A DNA stretch of 42,025 nucleotides from an uncultured Oscillospiraceae bacterium (GTDB lineage: Bacteria; Bacillota; Clostridia; Oscillospirales; Oscillospiraceae): positions 1 through 42,025 of the forward strand of contig CANRNU010000019.1 of assembly GCA_947632005.1 (NCBI GenBank), read 5' to 3'. Both the position numbers and the translations under genes were made by a program. Below, one piece after another: positions 15,225 through 24,101 of this stretch (position 1 is the stretch's first letter; each line of letters starts with the position of its first letter). The notes under the pieces are model-generated. The model worked only from the letters and a program-made list of their open reading frames with translations, did no database searches and had not been told where the DNA came from.

Positions 15225-16013
15225 ATGAAGATCGTAGTATGCATCAAGCAGGTCCCGGACACGGCGGAAGTGCGGCTGGACCCGAAGACCGGGACCCTGA
15301 TCCGAGACGGCGTGCCCAGCATCATCAACCACGACGACAAGGCAGGCCTGGAAGCGGCGCTGACGCTGCGGGAGAAGGTCGGCGGCACGGTGACGGTGGT
15401 CTGCATGGGTCCCCCGCAGGCGGACGTGGCCATGCGGGAGGCGCTGGCCATGGGCGCGGACGAGGCATATCTGGTGTCCGGGCGTGAGTTTGGCGGCTCG
15501 GATACCTACGCCACGGCGACGATCATCGCCACGGCGCTGCGGAAGATCGGGTATGACCTGGTAATCACGGGCCGGCAGGCCATCGACGGCGACACGGCCC
15601 AGGTGGGCCCGCAGATCGCCGAGCAGCTGCATATCCCCCAGGTGAGCTATGCGGAGAGCCTGGATGTAGAGGGCGACAGCGTAGTGGTAAAGCGGCAGTA
15701 TGAGGACCAGTCCCACATGCTGAAGGTGAAGCTGCCCTGCCTGGTGACGGCGCTGAGCGAGCTGGCGGAGCCCCGGTACATGCACGTGGGTGGCATCGTG
15801 GACGCGTACCAGAAGGAAGTGAAGGTCCTGGGCTTTGAGGATCTGAAGAACGACCTGAATCCGGAGTGGATCGGACTGAAGGGGTCGCCCACGAATGTGT
15901 TCATGTCCTTCGGCAAGCAGCCCAAGGCGGCCGGGCATATGCTGACCGGGCTGTCGGCGGACGAGGCCGTGGCCGCGATCATGGAAAAGCTGATCGAGCG
16001 GCACATCATCTGA
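15225..16013 (+). CDS. etfB: Electron transfer flavoprotein subunit beta
   Basis: This 262-residue EtfB starts at ATG 15225 after GAGGGAGGAAG. The family signature CIKQVPDT is at residues 6-13. The segment GRQAIDGDTAQVGP (about 117-129) is the kind seen in electron-bifurcating Etf proteins, where EtfB binds FAD instead of AMP. This suggests NADH-driven enoyl-CoA reduction coupled to ferredoxin reduction, though non-bifurcating relatives also exist. The neighbouring acyl-CoA dehydrogenase and EtfA form the expected complex, 15 bases apart on each side. Confidence 0.92.
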   Translation: MKIVVCIKQVPDTAEVRLDPKTGTLIRDGVPSIINHDDKAGLEAALTLREKVGGTVTVVCMGPPQADVAMREALAMGADEAYLVSGREFGGSDTYATATIIATALRKIGYDLVITGRQAIDGDTAQVGPQIAEQLHIPQVSYAESLDVEGDSVVVKRQYEDQSHMLKVKLPCLVTALSELAEPRYMHVGGIVDAYQKEVKVLGFEDLKNDLNPEWIGLKGSPTNVFMSFGKQPKAAGHMLTGLSADEAVAAIMEKLIERHII

Positions 16014-16027
16014 GGGAGGACGAGGAA

Positions 16028-17104
16028 ATGAGTAAAGATATCTATGTAGTGATAGAGCAGCGGAACGGAGCGATCCAGAAGGTGAGCCTGGAGCTGATCG
16101 GCGAGGCAAGCAAGCTGGCGGCGGACATGGGCGAGCAGGTGGTCGCGGTGCTGATGGGCTATAAGATCGCGGACAAGGCGCAGATGCTGATCGAGTACGG
16201 TGCGGCGAAGGTGCTGGTGCTGGACGCGCCGGTGCTGGAGCACTACACGACGGAGCCGTACGTGAAGGGCGTGGAGTACGTCATCAAGGAGTACGAGCCG
16301 AACGTGGTGCTGTTTGGCGCCAGCAGCATTGGCCGAGACATGGCTCCCCGTATCGCCGGGCGTGTGCACACCGGACTGACCGCCGACTGCACGCGTCTGG
16401 ACGTGGAAGTGGGCAAGTACCAGGAGTACCTGCGCAAGTCCACCAACGTGCCTGCGGACAAGATCGAGGGTCTGGACACGGCGGACAAGAATCTGAAGAT
16501 GACCCGTCCCGCCTTCGGTGGGAACGTGATGGCGACCATCGTGTGCCGGAACTACCGGCCCCAGATGGCGACGGTCCGCCCCGGCGTCATGGAGATGCCC
16601 ACCCGGGACGCCGCCCGCACCGGCGAGATCATCATGGTGGATGCCGGCCTCAGCGAGGCGGACATGAACGTGGAGATCCTGGAGGTCGTCAAGAACGAGA
16701 AGAAGTCCGTGGACATCACGGACGCGAAGGTACTGGTGTCCGGCGGCCGGGGCGTAGGGGGCCCGGAGGGCTACGAGCCGCTGCGTGAGCTGGCAGCGGA
16801 GCTGGGCGGCGAGGTATCCTCGTCCCGTATCGGCGTGGACAGCGGCTGGATCGAGAAGGACCGGCAGGTAGGCCAGACGGGCAAGACGGTGCATCCCAAC
16901 CTGTACATCGCGTGCGGCATTTCCGGCGCCATCCAGCATCTGGCCGGCATGGAGGACTCCGAGTTCATCATCGCCATCAACAAGGATGAGTCCTGCCCGA
17001 TGATGAAGCTGGCGGACCTGGGCATCCAAGGCGACCTGAAGGTCATCGTCCCCAAGCTGACTGAGGCCATTAAGGCATACAAGGCCAAGCAGTTCGCCGA
17101 CTGA
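16028..17104 (+). CDS. etfA: Electron transfer flavoprotein subunit alpha
   Basis: This 358-residue EtfA begins at ATG 16028 after GAGGGAGGACGAGG. The N-terminal domain carries [17 protein letters not shown] around residues 97-113. The C-terminal FAD domain shows SGGRGVGG (about 238-245), [33 protein letters not shown] and [11 protein letters not shown], all standard. There is no N-terminal ferredoxin-like extension. It is the last gene of the operon; a terminator-like hairpin with a T-rich tail follows. Confidence 0.92.
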   Translation: MSKDIYVVIEQRNGAIQKVSLELIGEASKLAADMGEQVVAVLMGYKIADKAQMLIEYGAAKVLVLDAPVLEHYTTEPYVKGVEYVIKEYEPNVVLFGASSIGRDMAPRIAGRVHTGLTADCTRLDVEVGKYQEYLRKSTNVPADKIEGLDTADKNLKMTRPAFGGNVMATIVCRNYRPQMATVRPGVMEMPTRDAARTGEIIMVDAGLSEADMNVEILEVVKNEKKSVDITDAKVLVSGGRGVGGPEGYEPLRELAAELGGEVSSSRIGVDSGWIEKDRQVGQTGKTVHPNLYIACGISGAIQHLAGMEDSEFIIAINKDESCPMMKLADLGIQGDLKVIVPKLTEAIKAYKAKQFAD

Positions 17105-17125
17105 GCAGCAGTACGGGGAACTGCG

Positions 17126-17160
17126 TCCCCTCTGTGCTAGGGGAAGTATTTCACTTTTTA
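17126..17160 (+). terminator. Probable terminator after etfA
   Basis: A 6-bp stem (17126-17131 with 17139-17144) and 7-nt loop precede a T-rich tail (GTATTTCACTTTTT). An upstream GGGGA can pair with the same C run, so two alternative hairpins are possible. Confidence 0.45.
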
Positions 17161-17175
17161 GAAAAATAGAAAAGA

Positions 17176-17192
17176 ATTCTAAATAATAGAAC
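17176..17192. promoter_or_regulatory. Candidate operator, palindrome B
   Basis: ATTCTA-AATAA-TAGAAC matches palindrome A (11233-11249) at 16 of 17 positions. It lies 120 bp upstream of the PreA-like start codon in otherwise AT-rich sequence. No good sigma-A promoter is evident directly after it, so an activator-dependent promoter is possible. Confidence 0.55.
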
Positions 17193-17311
17193 AATAACCG
17201 GTTTAACGGAACCGCTGGTATCCAGATATGGGACCGAAAAAATATACGGAAGAGTAAAAACAAGAAAAATCGAAAGAGTAAAACAATGTGTTAACAGGAG
17301 GATGTGTGACC

Positions 17312-18529
17312 ATGTACAACGATTTTCGCGGCACCAACGGTGTGGATCTGGGTGTCAATATCTGCGGGGTGGATTTCCCCAACCCTCTGATCCTGGCGTC
17401 CGGTCCGGAGACCGACTCGGCAGAGAAGATCCTGCGCGCCTTTGACAAGGGCTGGGGCGGAGCGATCCTGAAGACCATCTCCATGGATCTGGCCGCCCAC
17501 ACCAACGTCACCCCCCGCTTCTACACCTACAAGATCGGCGGGAAGATGGCTGCCTTCACCAACATGGAGGTCAGCTCCACCCACGGCCTGGACTGGTGGG
17601 CAGAGGTCGTCTATCGCATCAAGAAGGAATTCCCCGACCGCCCCATCTTCGCTTCCATCATGCGGGCCAACAACCGCAAGCATTCCGACTGGATCGACGC
17701 CACCAAGGCGTTCACCCAGGCCGGTGTGGACGGCTTTGAGCTGAACTTCTCCTGCTCTCACGCCTTCCATGCCAACGGCAGCGGCGCCTCCATCGGCAAG
17801 GACCCCGAGGCCACCCGCACCATCGCCGGCTGGGTCCGCTCCGCCACCGACCTGCCCATCGTGGCAAAGCTCCCCTCCATCACCTCCTACATCTGGGATG
17901 TGGCGAAGGCCGCCATGGAGGGCGGCGCCAACGGCATCACCGCCATCAACAGCGTCCCCGGCATCGCGGGCTTCGACCTGGACACCATGGAGCCCTATCC
18001 CAACGTGGGCGGCTTCTCCTCCTTCACCGGCTATACCGGCCAGGCCATCAAGCCCATCGCCCTGCGCTGCATCGGCGAGATCCTGACCCGGGTGGATGTG
18101 CCCATGATCGGCTGCGGCGGCATCTGGGATTGGAAGGACTGCATCGAGTTCACCCTCATGGGCAGCTCCGGCCTGGAGGTCTGCACCGCGCCCATGTTCA
18201 AGGGCTTTGCCATGGCCTCTGACCTGATCGAGGGGATGAGCGAGTATCTGGCCGGGAAGGGCTATCACTCCCTGGACGACATCCGCGGCGTCGGCCTGCG
18301 CAAGTTCAAGGACCACGGTGACCTGTCCCGGGATTACCACGTGAAGGCCAGCATCGACCACGACAAGTGCCGGGCCTGCGGCCTGTGCTATCACGCCTGC
18401 CAGGACGGCACCGGCGACGCCATCGAGGCCGGCCCCGACGGGAAGATGTTCGTCACCGACCGCTGCATCGGCTGCGGCCTGTGCCCCCATGTGTGCCCCT
18501 TCGGCTGCATCACCCTGGAGCGCCAGTAA
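17312..18529 (+). CDS. Dihydropyrimidine dehydrogenase (PreA)-like flavoprotein with two [4Fe-4S] clusters
   Basis: This 405-residue protein has a dihydroorotate-dehydrogenase-type FMN barrel (residues 1-330) and a C-terminal ferredoxin domain with two clusters: C353-C356-C359-C363 and C385-C388-C391-C395. It aligns without gaps to the catalytic region of dihydropyrimidine dehydrogenase: N145 in ELNFSCSH and N213-S214 match substrate-contacting Asn and Asn-Thr residues. However, the residue matching the catalytic loop cysteine (C671 in the mammalian enzyme) is I161, preceded by S160. So it either uses another proton donor or acts on a different ureide. No PreT partner is present; electrons probably come from ferredoxin. 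ATG 17312 follows AACAGGAGG. It is first in a long catabolic run. Confidence 0.8.
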   Translation: MYNDFRGTNGVDLGVNICGVDFPNPLILASGPETDSAEKILRAFDKGWGGAILKTISMDLAAHTNVTPRFYTYKIGGKMAAFTNMEVSSTHGLDWWAEVVYRIKKEFPDRPIFASIMRANNRKHSDWIDATKAFTQAGVDGFELNFSCSHAFHANGSGASIGKDPEATRTIAGWVRSATDLPIVAKLPSITSYIWDVAKAAMEGGANGITAINSVPGIAGFDLDTMEPYPNVGGFSSFTGYTGQAIKPIALRCIGEILTRVDVPMIGCGGIWDWKDCIEFTLMGSSGLEVCTAPMFKGFAMASDLIEGMSEYLAGKGYHSLDDIRGVGLRKFKDHGDLSRDYHVKASIDHDKCRACGLCYHACQDGTGDAIEAGPDGKMFVTDRCIGCGLCPHVCPFGCITLERQ

Positions 18530-18548
18530 GGGCGGAAAGGATACGGCT

Positions 18549-19892
18549 ATGGTTGACCTGCTCATCAAAAACGTGGACGCCGTCTTTCCGGACGGAGTCC
18601 GGCGGGGAGATATTGCCGTCTGTGGGGGCAAGATCGTCCCGGCGGAGGGCGAGGCCAGGGAGGTCATCGACGGAACGGGCCTGACCGCGTTTCCGGGCCT
18701 TCTGGATACCCACATGCACATCCGGGCCCCGGGCATCTCACACCGGGAGACCTTCTATACCGGCACCGCCGCGGCGGCGGCGGGGGGCATCACCACCGTG
18801 TTCGAGATGCCCGTATCCCGCCCGGCCACCAGCAATGTGGCCCTGCTGGAGGAGAGGATCCGGGACATGGAGGCCAAGGCCATTGTGGATGTGGCGTTTT
18901 ACGGCAGCGCCGGGTACGACAACGTAAAGGAGATCAAGCCCCTGGCCGAGGCCGGCGTCATCGGTTTCAAGACCTTCTCCCAGCGGGCGGTGAAGGGCCG
19001 GGAAAATGAGTTCGTGGGCCTGACCTGCCCCACCTCGGGGGAGCTGTACCGGGTCTGCGACGAGATCGCCCAGACGGGAAAACTGTTCGCCATCCACGCC
19101 GAGTCCGACCCGATCATCGACCTGGTGAACAGCGACCCCCGGTATGAGCGCTGGACCCAGCCGCCCTATTACGCCCGGCCCAAGATCGTGGAGATGGACG
19201 CCATTGCCCGGGCCATCGTCATCGCCCTGGACACCGGTACCCGCATCAGCCTGTGCCATGTGAGCAACCCGGACGCGGTGGAACTGGTCCTGCGGATGCG
19301 GGCGCCGGGCCAGGAGGTCTATGTGGAGACCTGCCTGCACTATCTGGAGTGCTCCCAGGACGACACCCTCCGCACCGGCGTGTGGGGCAAGATGAAGCCG
19401 CCTCTGCGGGAGGCGGAGGGACTGCCCCGGATGCGGGCCCACTTCGCGGCGGGACACATCGACATGCTGGGCAGCGACCACGCCCCCTTCACCAGGGAGG
19501 AGAAGCTGAAGCCTGCCATGCCCGACGGCATCGCCGCGGTGGAGATGACCCTGCCCATGCTCCTTTGCAGCTACAAGCGCGGGGAGATCCGCCTGGAGGA
19601 CATCGCCGCCTACGCCGCCCAGAGGCCGGCAGAGCTGTTCGGCATCGGAGACCGGAAGGGCTCGCTGAAGACCGGCGCGGACGGGGACATCGTACTGGTG
19701 GACCTGAACAAGACCTACACCGTGGAGCTGAACAAGCTCCAGACCATGGCAAAAGAGTGCGTCGCTCTGTATGAGGGACGCGAGACAGGAGGCACCATAG
19801 TACGCACCATCGTGCGTGGGAAGACCGTCTATCAGGACGGCGCGGTGACCGCCGAACCCGGGTGGGGCACCTGGATAAAACCCCGCTCCTGA
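18549..19892 (+). CDS. Cyclic amidohydrolase (dihydropyrimidinase / hydantoinase / allantoinase / dihydroorotase family)
   Basis: This 447-residue metal-dependent enzyme opens a cyclic amide ring to an N-carbamoyl acid. Binuclear metal ligands are visible: H55 and H57 in DTHMHIRAPG, probable carbamylated K141 in IGFKTF, H183 in FAIHAES, H237 in SLCHVSN and D310 in GSDHAPFTREEK. The GFK context and SDHAPF resemble allantoinase and dihydroorotase more than classic dihydropyrimidinase, so the substrate is open: dihydrouracil, hydantoin, allantoin or similar. ATG 18549 follows AAAGGA, 20 bases after the PreA-like gene, so reduction and ring opening are probably consecutive steps. Confidence 0.85.
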   Translation: MVDLLIKNVDAVFPDGVRRGDIAVCGGKIVPAEGEAREVIDGTGLTAFPGLLDTHMHIRAPGISHRETFYTGTAAAAAGGITTVFEMPVSRPATSNVALLEERIRDMEAKAIVDVAFYGSAGYDNVKEIKPLAEAGVIGFKTFSQRAVKGRENEFVGLTCPTSGELYRVCDEIAQTGKLFAIHAESDPIIDLVNSDPRYERWTQPPYYARPKIVEMDAIARAIVIALDTGTRISLCHVSNPDAVELVLRMRAPGQEVYVETCLHYLECSQDDTLRTGVWGKMKPPLREAEGLPRMRAHFAAGHIDMLGSDHAPFTREEKLKPAMPDGIAAVEMTLPMLLCSYKRGEIRLEDIAAYAAQRPAELFGIGDRKGSLKTGADGDIVLVDLNKTYTVELNKLQTMAKECVALYEGRETGGTIVRTIVRGKTVYQDGAVTAEPGWGTWIKPRS

Positions 19893-19961
19893 GACACAAT
19901 ATCCGTTTATTGACGCCGTCCATGCGTTGATAATAAAAAATCTTTTTTAGGAGGCTTTTCA

Positions 19962-20954
19962 ATGAACACTTTGAGAGGCAAAGATTTCCTTAGCATCATG
20001 GACCTGACTAAGGAAGAGCTGGAGTACCTCATCGACGAGGCTCTCTACCTGAAGCATCAGCTGGACCGCGGCGAGCGTCATAACGATCTGCTGAAGGATA
20101 AGTCCTTCGGTATGATCTTCGCGAACCCCTCCACCCGTACCCGTGTCTCCTTCGAGACCGGCATGACCCAGCTGGGCGGCCACGCGCAGTTCTACACCAC
20201 CACCGACATGCAGACTGCCCACAAGGAGACCTGGGCCGACACCGCCAAGGTGCTGAGCCGTTACCTGAACGGTCTGCTGATCCGTATCTATGACCTGCCT
20301 GAGCTGGGCATGGGCCGTGAGGTCGTGCGCACCGTGGCTGCCAACGCGGACATCCCCGTCATCAACGCTCTGGACGACTTCGAGCATCCCTGCCAGTGCA
20401 TTGCTGACCTGGTGACCATGAAGGAGAAGTTCGGCGACGACTTCAAGAAGAAGAAGGTCGTCATGTCCTGGGCTTATTCCGAGCGCTTCAAGCCCGCCGG
20501 CGTGCCTCAGGCCATCCTGGCTGCTGCGGGCCTGCTGGGCATGAACCTGACCCTGGCTTATCCCGAGGGCTATGACCTGCACGAGGATTACATGAACTTC
20601 TTCGACAAGGCCTCCAAGAAGTCCGGCGCCACCCTGAACATCACCCACGACCTGAAGGAAGCCTCTCAGGATGCCATCGTCATCTATGCCAAGAGCTGGG
20701 GCTCCTACAGCATCCCCCGGGAGGAGGATCTGGTCTACCGCGAGCAGTTCAAGGACACCTGGTGCGTCAACGACGAGCACTTCGCTCTGGCCGACCCCAA
20801 CGCCATCTACATGCATCCCCTGCCCGCCAACCGGAACCAGGAGGTCACCGACTCCGTGCTGGACGGCCCCCACTCCGCCATCTATGACCAGGCTGAGAAC
20901 CGGCTGCACGCCCACAAGGCGATCCTGGTCTCCCTGATGTCCGACAAGATCTAA
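19962..20954 (+). CDS. Aspartate/ornithine-type carbamoyltransferase, knotted (YgeW/AOTC-like)
   Basis: This 330-residue carbamoyltransferase has the carbamoyl-phosphate loop STRTRVSFE (S57-E65), HPCQ (142-145) and MHPLPA near residue 272. The stretch WAYSERFKPAGVPQA (170-184) resembles the proline-rich loop of knotted family members (acetylornithine, succinylornithine and YgeW proteins), not classic ornithine transcarbamylase. Arginine genes are absent; neighbours are a cyclic amidohydrolase and carbamate kinase. It may therefore run phosphorolytically, splitting an N-carbamoyl compound into amine plus carbamoyl phosphate, as oxamate and putrescine carbamoyltransferases do. Codon use (CGT, GCT, CTG) suggests high expression. 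ATG 19962 has a strong TAGGAGG site; a weak promoter may lie in the 69-bp upstream gap (TTGACG at 19910). Confidence 0.85.
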   Translation: MNTLRGKDFLSIMDLTKEELEYLIDEALYLKHQLDRGERHNDLLKDKSFGMIFANPSTRTRVSFETGMTQLGGHAQFYTTTDMQTAHKETWADTAKVLSRYLNGLLIRIYDLPELGMGREVVRTVAANADIPVINALDDFEHPCQCIADLVTMKEKFGDDFKKKKVVMSWAYSERFKPAGVPQAILAAAGLLGMNLTLAYPEGYDLHEDYMNFFDKASKKSGATLNITHDLKEASQDAIVIYAKSWGSYSIPREEDLVYREQFKDTWCVNDEHFALADPNAIYMHPLPANRNQEVTDSVLDGPHSAIYDQAENRLHAHKAILVSLMSDKI

Positions 20955-21006
20955 AAAGCGCCACCGGCGCACGGCGTGAAAAACGCCGGGGAAGGAGAAG
21001 ACCGTC

Positions 21007-22287
21007 ATGCTGCGGACCATTGAAATACCATGGGGCCACGGGACGAAGAGCTTCTGCCTGCCGGAGGACCGGGTGGCCTGGGTGGTGACACCCAAGGCCA
21101 GCCCGGCCGTGCCGGACGAGGCGGAGGAGATACGCCGGGCCATGCGCCAGCCCATCGGCTGCGCGCCCATTCCGGAACAGATCGGCGACCCGAAGGGAAA
21201 GAAGATCGCCATCGTGGTGGACGACAACACCCGGGTCACCCCCGTCAACCGGATCCTGCCTGTGGTGGTGAACGAGCTCAACTGTTATGGCATCACCGAT
21301 GAGCAGATCACCGTCATCATCGCCCTGGGCAGCCATCGGTATATGACGGAAGACGAGATCCGCACCCGCGTGGGTGAGGAGTGCTTCCGGCGGCTGCGGG
21401 TCATCAGCCACGAGTATGACGACCCGGAGCAGCTGGTCTACTGCGGCACGACGATCTTTTCCACCCCTGTTTACATCAACCGTGCCTTTGTGGAGAGCGA
21501 CTTCGGGATGTGCATCGGAAACATCATCCCCCACTTTGTGGCGGGATGGTCCGGCGGCGCCAAGAGCATCCAGCCCGGTATCAGCGGGAAGGAGACCACC
21601 GCCTGTGTGCATCTGAACAGCAGTCTGGACTGGCCGACGCGGTTCGGCAATCCGGACAACGACATCCGTCTTGATATGGAGGACATCGCGGCCAAGGCCG
21701 GGCTGAAATTCATCATCAATACGGTGCTGAATCTGGACGAGCAGATCGTCCACGTGGTCGGCGGAGAACCGGTGGCGGCCCACAGGCAGGGCGTGGCGTA
21801 TGCCCGGGAGGTATACCAGGAGGATCTGACCGTCCGCCCGGATGTGGTGATCGTCAGTTCCTATCCCGCGAACCGGGACCTGTGGCAGGCCAACAAATCC
21901 ATCGCGGCGGCCTGCATGTGCGTGAAAGAGCACGGCACCGTCATCGCGGCGGCCCCCTGCTATGAGGGGGCGTATTCCGAGCATCCGGACGTGATGGCGC
22001 TGGGCGACACCGGGCCGGAGGAGGTCTTCCGCATGTGTTCGGAAGGCGAGTTCTCCGACGTGGTCGGCGCCACCGGATTCATCAGTGCCGGCGTCATGCG
22101 GCGTATGGCGGACATCATTCTGGTGACGGAGGGCCTGGACCAGGCCACCGCCGAGGCGCTGGGCTACACCTACGCGCCCTCGCTGGAAGCCGCCATCGAG
22201 CTGGCACAAAACAAACAGAAGGGGGGAGTGGCCACATTTGGAGTACTGACCCACGGCGCAGACCTGGCCCCCAGGATCATAGAGTGA
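21007..22287 (+). CDS. LarA-family nickel-pincer-dependent 2-hydroxyacid racemase/epimerase-like protein
   Basis: This 426-residue protein matches the lactate racemase (LarA) family. Key residues line up: D73 and R76 in DDNTRVTP, H110 in LGSHRYMTEDE, H175 and K186 in NIIPHFVAGWSGGAKS, and H202 in CVHLNS. K186 corresponds to the lysine that binds the nickel-pincer nucleotide cofactor. Cofactor genes (larB, larC, larE) are not in the window. LarA relatives act on many short 2-hydroxyacids; here the downstream Ldh_2 dehydrogenase suggests racemisation before oxidation of a 2-hydroxyacid, perhaps ureidoglycolate or lactate. It starts at ATG 21007, 52 bases after the carbamoyltransferase gene, with GGGGAAGGAG upstream. 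Confidence 0.8.
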   Translation: MLRTIEIPWGHGTKSFCLPEDRVAWVVTPKASPAVPDEAEEIRRAMRQPIGCAPIPEQIGDPKGKKIAIVVDDNTRVTPVNRILPVVVNELNCYGITDEQITVIIALGSHRYMTEDEIRTRVGEECFRRLRVISHEYDDPEQLVYCGTTIFSTPVYINRAFVESDFGMCIGNIIPHFVAGWSGGAKSIQPGISGKETTACVHLNSSLDWPTRFGNPDNDIRLDMEDIAAKAGLKFIINTVLNLDEQIVHVVGGEPVAAHRQGVAYAREVYQEDLTVRPDVVIVSSYPANRDLWQANKSIAAACMCVKEHGTVIAAAPCYEGAYSEHPDVMALGDTGPEEVFRMCSEGEFSDVVGATGFISAGVMRRMADIILVTEGLDQATAEALGYTYAPSLEAAIELAQNKQKGGVATFGVLTHGADLAPRIIE

Positions 22288-22390
22288 TCCGAATCATCCT
22301 TAGCAGTTCCAGCATTTCCCCAGCGGTTTTTTAAGCAGGACCCTTTTTGCAGACAAAAGAGTAAACTTTCATTGAGGAGGTAAAAGGTTT

Positions 22391-22558
22391 ATGTTCGGTT
22401 TACCCTTTTCAACCGCCGTCTGCTGGATCGGAACACCCATCATGGTGATCGCCATCGTGCTCATCACATTTTGGGTCGAGGACCAGCGCGACATGACCGA
22501 ATGGGAAGGTGATCCCATCGATTATCAGAAGTACATGAAGAAGGGGGGCAAGAAATAA
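22391..22558 (+). CDS. 55-aa single-span membrane protein, probable small subunit of the symporter
   Basis: This short gene encodes one hydrophobic helix (about residues 9-29: AVCWIGTPIMVIAIVLITFW) followed by an acidic and then lysine-rich cytoplasmic tail ending KKGGKK. Its TAA stop overlaps the ATG of the following symporter (TAATG), so the two are translationally coupled. TTGAGGAGG lies upstream at a suitable distance. Small one- or two-helix partners next to sodium:solute symporters are known (for example YhdT beside PanF, and DUF485 proteins), which suggests an accessory subunit. I cannot name its family. Confidence 0.75.
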   Translation: MFGLPFSTAVCWIGTPIMVIAIVLITFWVEDQRDMTEWEGDPIDYQKYMKKGGKK

Positions 22559-24078
22559 TGGTACAGCAGCTCACTTCTACTGCTATGATCGTTTTCTGGC
22601 TCTACTTCGCAGCAATGGTCGGCATCGGCATTTACTGCATGAAGTATGCCAAGGGCTTCAATGAGTACATGGTGGGCAACCGGAACCTGGGCCCCTGGTA
22701 TCTGGGCGCTACGTTCTTTGCCACCTACATGAGCTCTTCCGTTATGATCGGCAACTGCGGCACCGCTTACACCAGCGGCATGAGCTACATGTGGAACGGC
22801 GCCGTGCAGGTGCTGTGCGTGCCGTTCGGCATCATCTTCCTGTTTGCCGGCCTGTCCAAGGCTTCCAAGCAGATCGGCGCGGTGACGGTCCCCGGTTATC
22901 TGAAGGCCCGTTACCTGAGCAAGACGCCCTCCGCGATGCTGGGCGTGTTCATGTGCATTTTCCTGCTGCCCTATCTGATCGGCATCGTCAAGGGCTCCGC
23001 CAACATGATCTCCGCGGTCACCGGCTTCTCCTTTGCCAACAGCGTGTATCTGCTGCTGGGCGTCACCGCGCTGTACGCGGTGGTGGGCGGATTCATGGCC
23101 GGTACGGTCACGGACTTCTTCCAGGCGCTGCTGATGTGCTTCGGCGCCACCTTCGTATTTGTGGCCGCCCTCATCCAGATCGGCGGCATGGAGAACGTGG
23201 TGAACAACCTGAAGGAGATCGACCCCATCCTGATCGACTCCCCGGGCACCCTGGGCTGGAACCAGCTGGTGGGCGTGACCTTCGTTTACGGCTTCGCCCC
23301 CTGGGGACTGCCCCAGCTGGTACAGAAAGGCTTTGCCATGCGCGACAAGCGGGTCATCAAGCCCTGCATCGTCGTGGTCGCCTTCCTGCTCCTGTTCATC
23401 CTGTTCACCTCCAACGCCAACGGCGCCTTTGGCCGTGCCCTGTATGGGGACGAGTTCATCGGCTCTCAGGACAACGTATTCCCCGTGATGGTGTCCCGGC
23501 TGCTGCCTGAGTGGGCACAGGGCCTGGTGCTGGCCGGCGTCGTCGCCGCTGCCATGTCCACCCTGGACAGCGTGGTGCTGGTCATGGCCGGCGCTGTCGC
23601 CAACGACATCTACAAGGAGTGCATCAACAACAATGCCTCCGACAAGACCATGCTCCGTATCTCCCAGACCACCGTGTTCGTGGTGTTCGCTCTGCTGGCT
23701 GTCATCGTTGCCGGCGGCGTCGGACAGGAGATCACCTTCCTGGCGACCTTCTCCCACACCATGATGGCTTCCATGTGCGCCGCGCCTCTGTTCGGCGGCA
23801 TGTTCTGGAAGAAGGGCAACGCCACCGGCGTGGTGGTCGGCCAGCTTTGCGGCATCGGCTTCGCCCTGCTGTGGTACGCCATCGGGCAGCCCTTCTGCCA
23901 CTTCTTTTTCCCGGCCATCATCATGTCCTTCGTGGGCTACTTTGTGGGCAGCAAGTTCGGCAAGCCCCTGCCGGAAGCCTACATCAACGAGCTCTTCCCC
24001 GGCGGCGACCGTCGGAAAGAGTTCCACTGGGGCGTTTACAACTCGAAGACCAAGAAGGAAGCGGTCAAGGCCGACTGA
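22558..24078 (+). CDS. Sodium:solute symporter (SSS family)
   Basis: This 506-residue, multi-spanning membrane protein (about 13 hydrophobic segments) belongs to the SSS/SLC5 family. Marks are the N-terminal YMVGNRNLGPWYLGATFFAT segment after the first helix, GGFMAGTVTDFFQALLM in the middle, and LVLAGVVAAAMSTLDSVVLV, which corresponds to the sodium-site helix. The C-terminal tail is hydrophilic and lysine-rich. The best-known close relatives transport pantothenate, proline or monocarboxylates, so the substrate is unknown; a carboxylate or amino acid made or used by the pathway is plausible. It overlaps the 55-aa gene by one base. Hairpin-rich DNA follows the stop. Confidence 0.9.
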   Translation: MVQQLTSTAMIVFWLYFAAMVGIGIYCMKYAKGFNEYMVGNRNLGPWYLGATFFATYMSSSVMIGNCGTAYTSGMSYMWNGAVQVLCVPFGIIFLFAGLSKASKQIGAVTVPGYLKARYLSKTPSAMLGVFMCIFLLPYLIGIVKGSANMISAVTGFSFANSVYLLLGVTALYAVVGGFMAGTVTDFFQALLMCFGATFVFVAALIQIGGMENVVNNLKEIDPILIDSPGTLGWNQLVGVTFVYGFAPWGLPQLVQKGFAMRDKRVIKPCIVVVAFLLLFILFTSNANGAFGRALYGDEFIGSQDNVFPVMVSRLLPEWAQGLVLAGVVAAAMSTLDSVVLVMAGAVANDIYKECINNNASDKTMLRISQTTVFVVFALLAVIVAGGVGQEITFLATFSHTMMASMCAAPLFGGMFWKKGNATGVVVGQLCGIGFALLWYAIGQPFCHFFFPAIIMSFVGYFVGSKFGKPLPEAYINELFPGGDRRKEFHWGVYNSKTKKEAVKAD

Positions 24079-24101
24079 TCGGCTGGTACCGCCCTCCCCA
24101 A

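Noticed and set aside
13422-16109. Long minus-strand frame opposite the korC, acyl-CoA dehydrogenase and etfB genes
   Set aside because: Same GC-driven shadow effect; the plus strand holds recognisable motifs and ribosome binding sites throughout.
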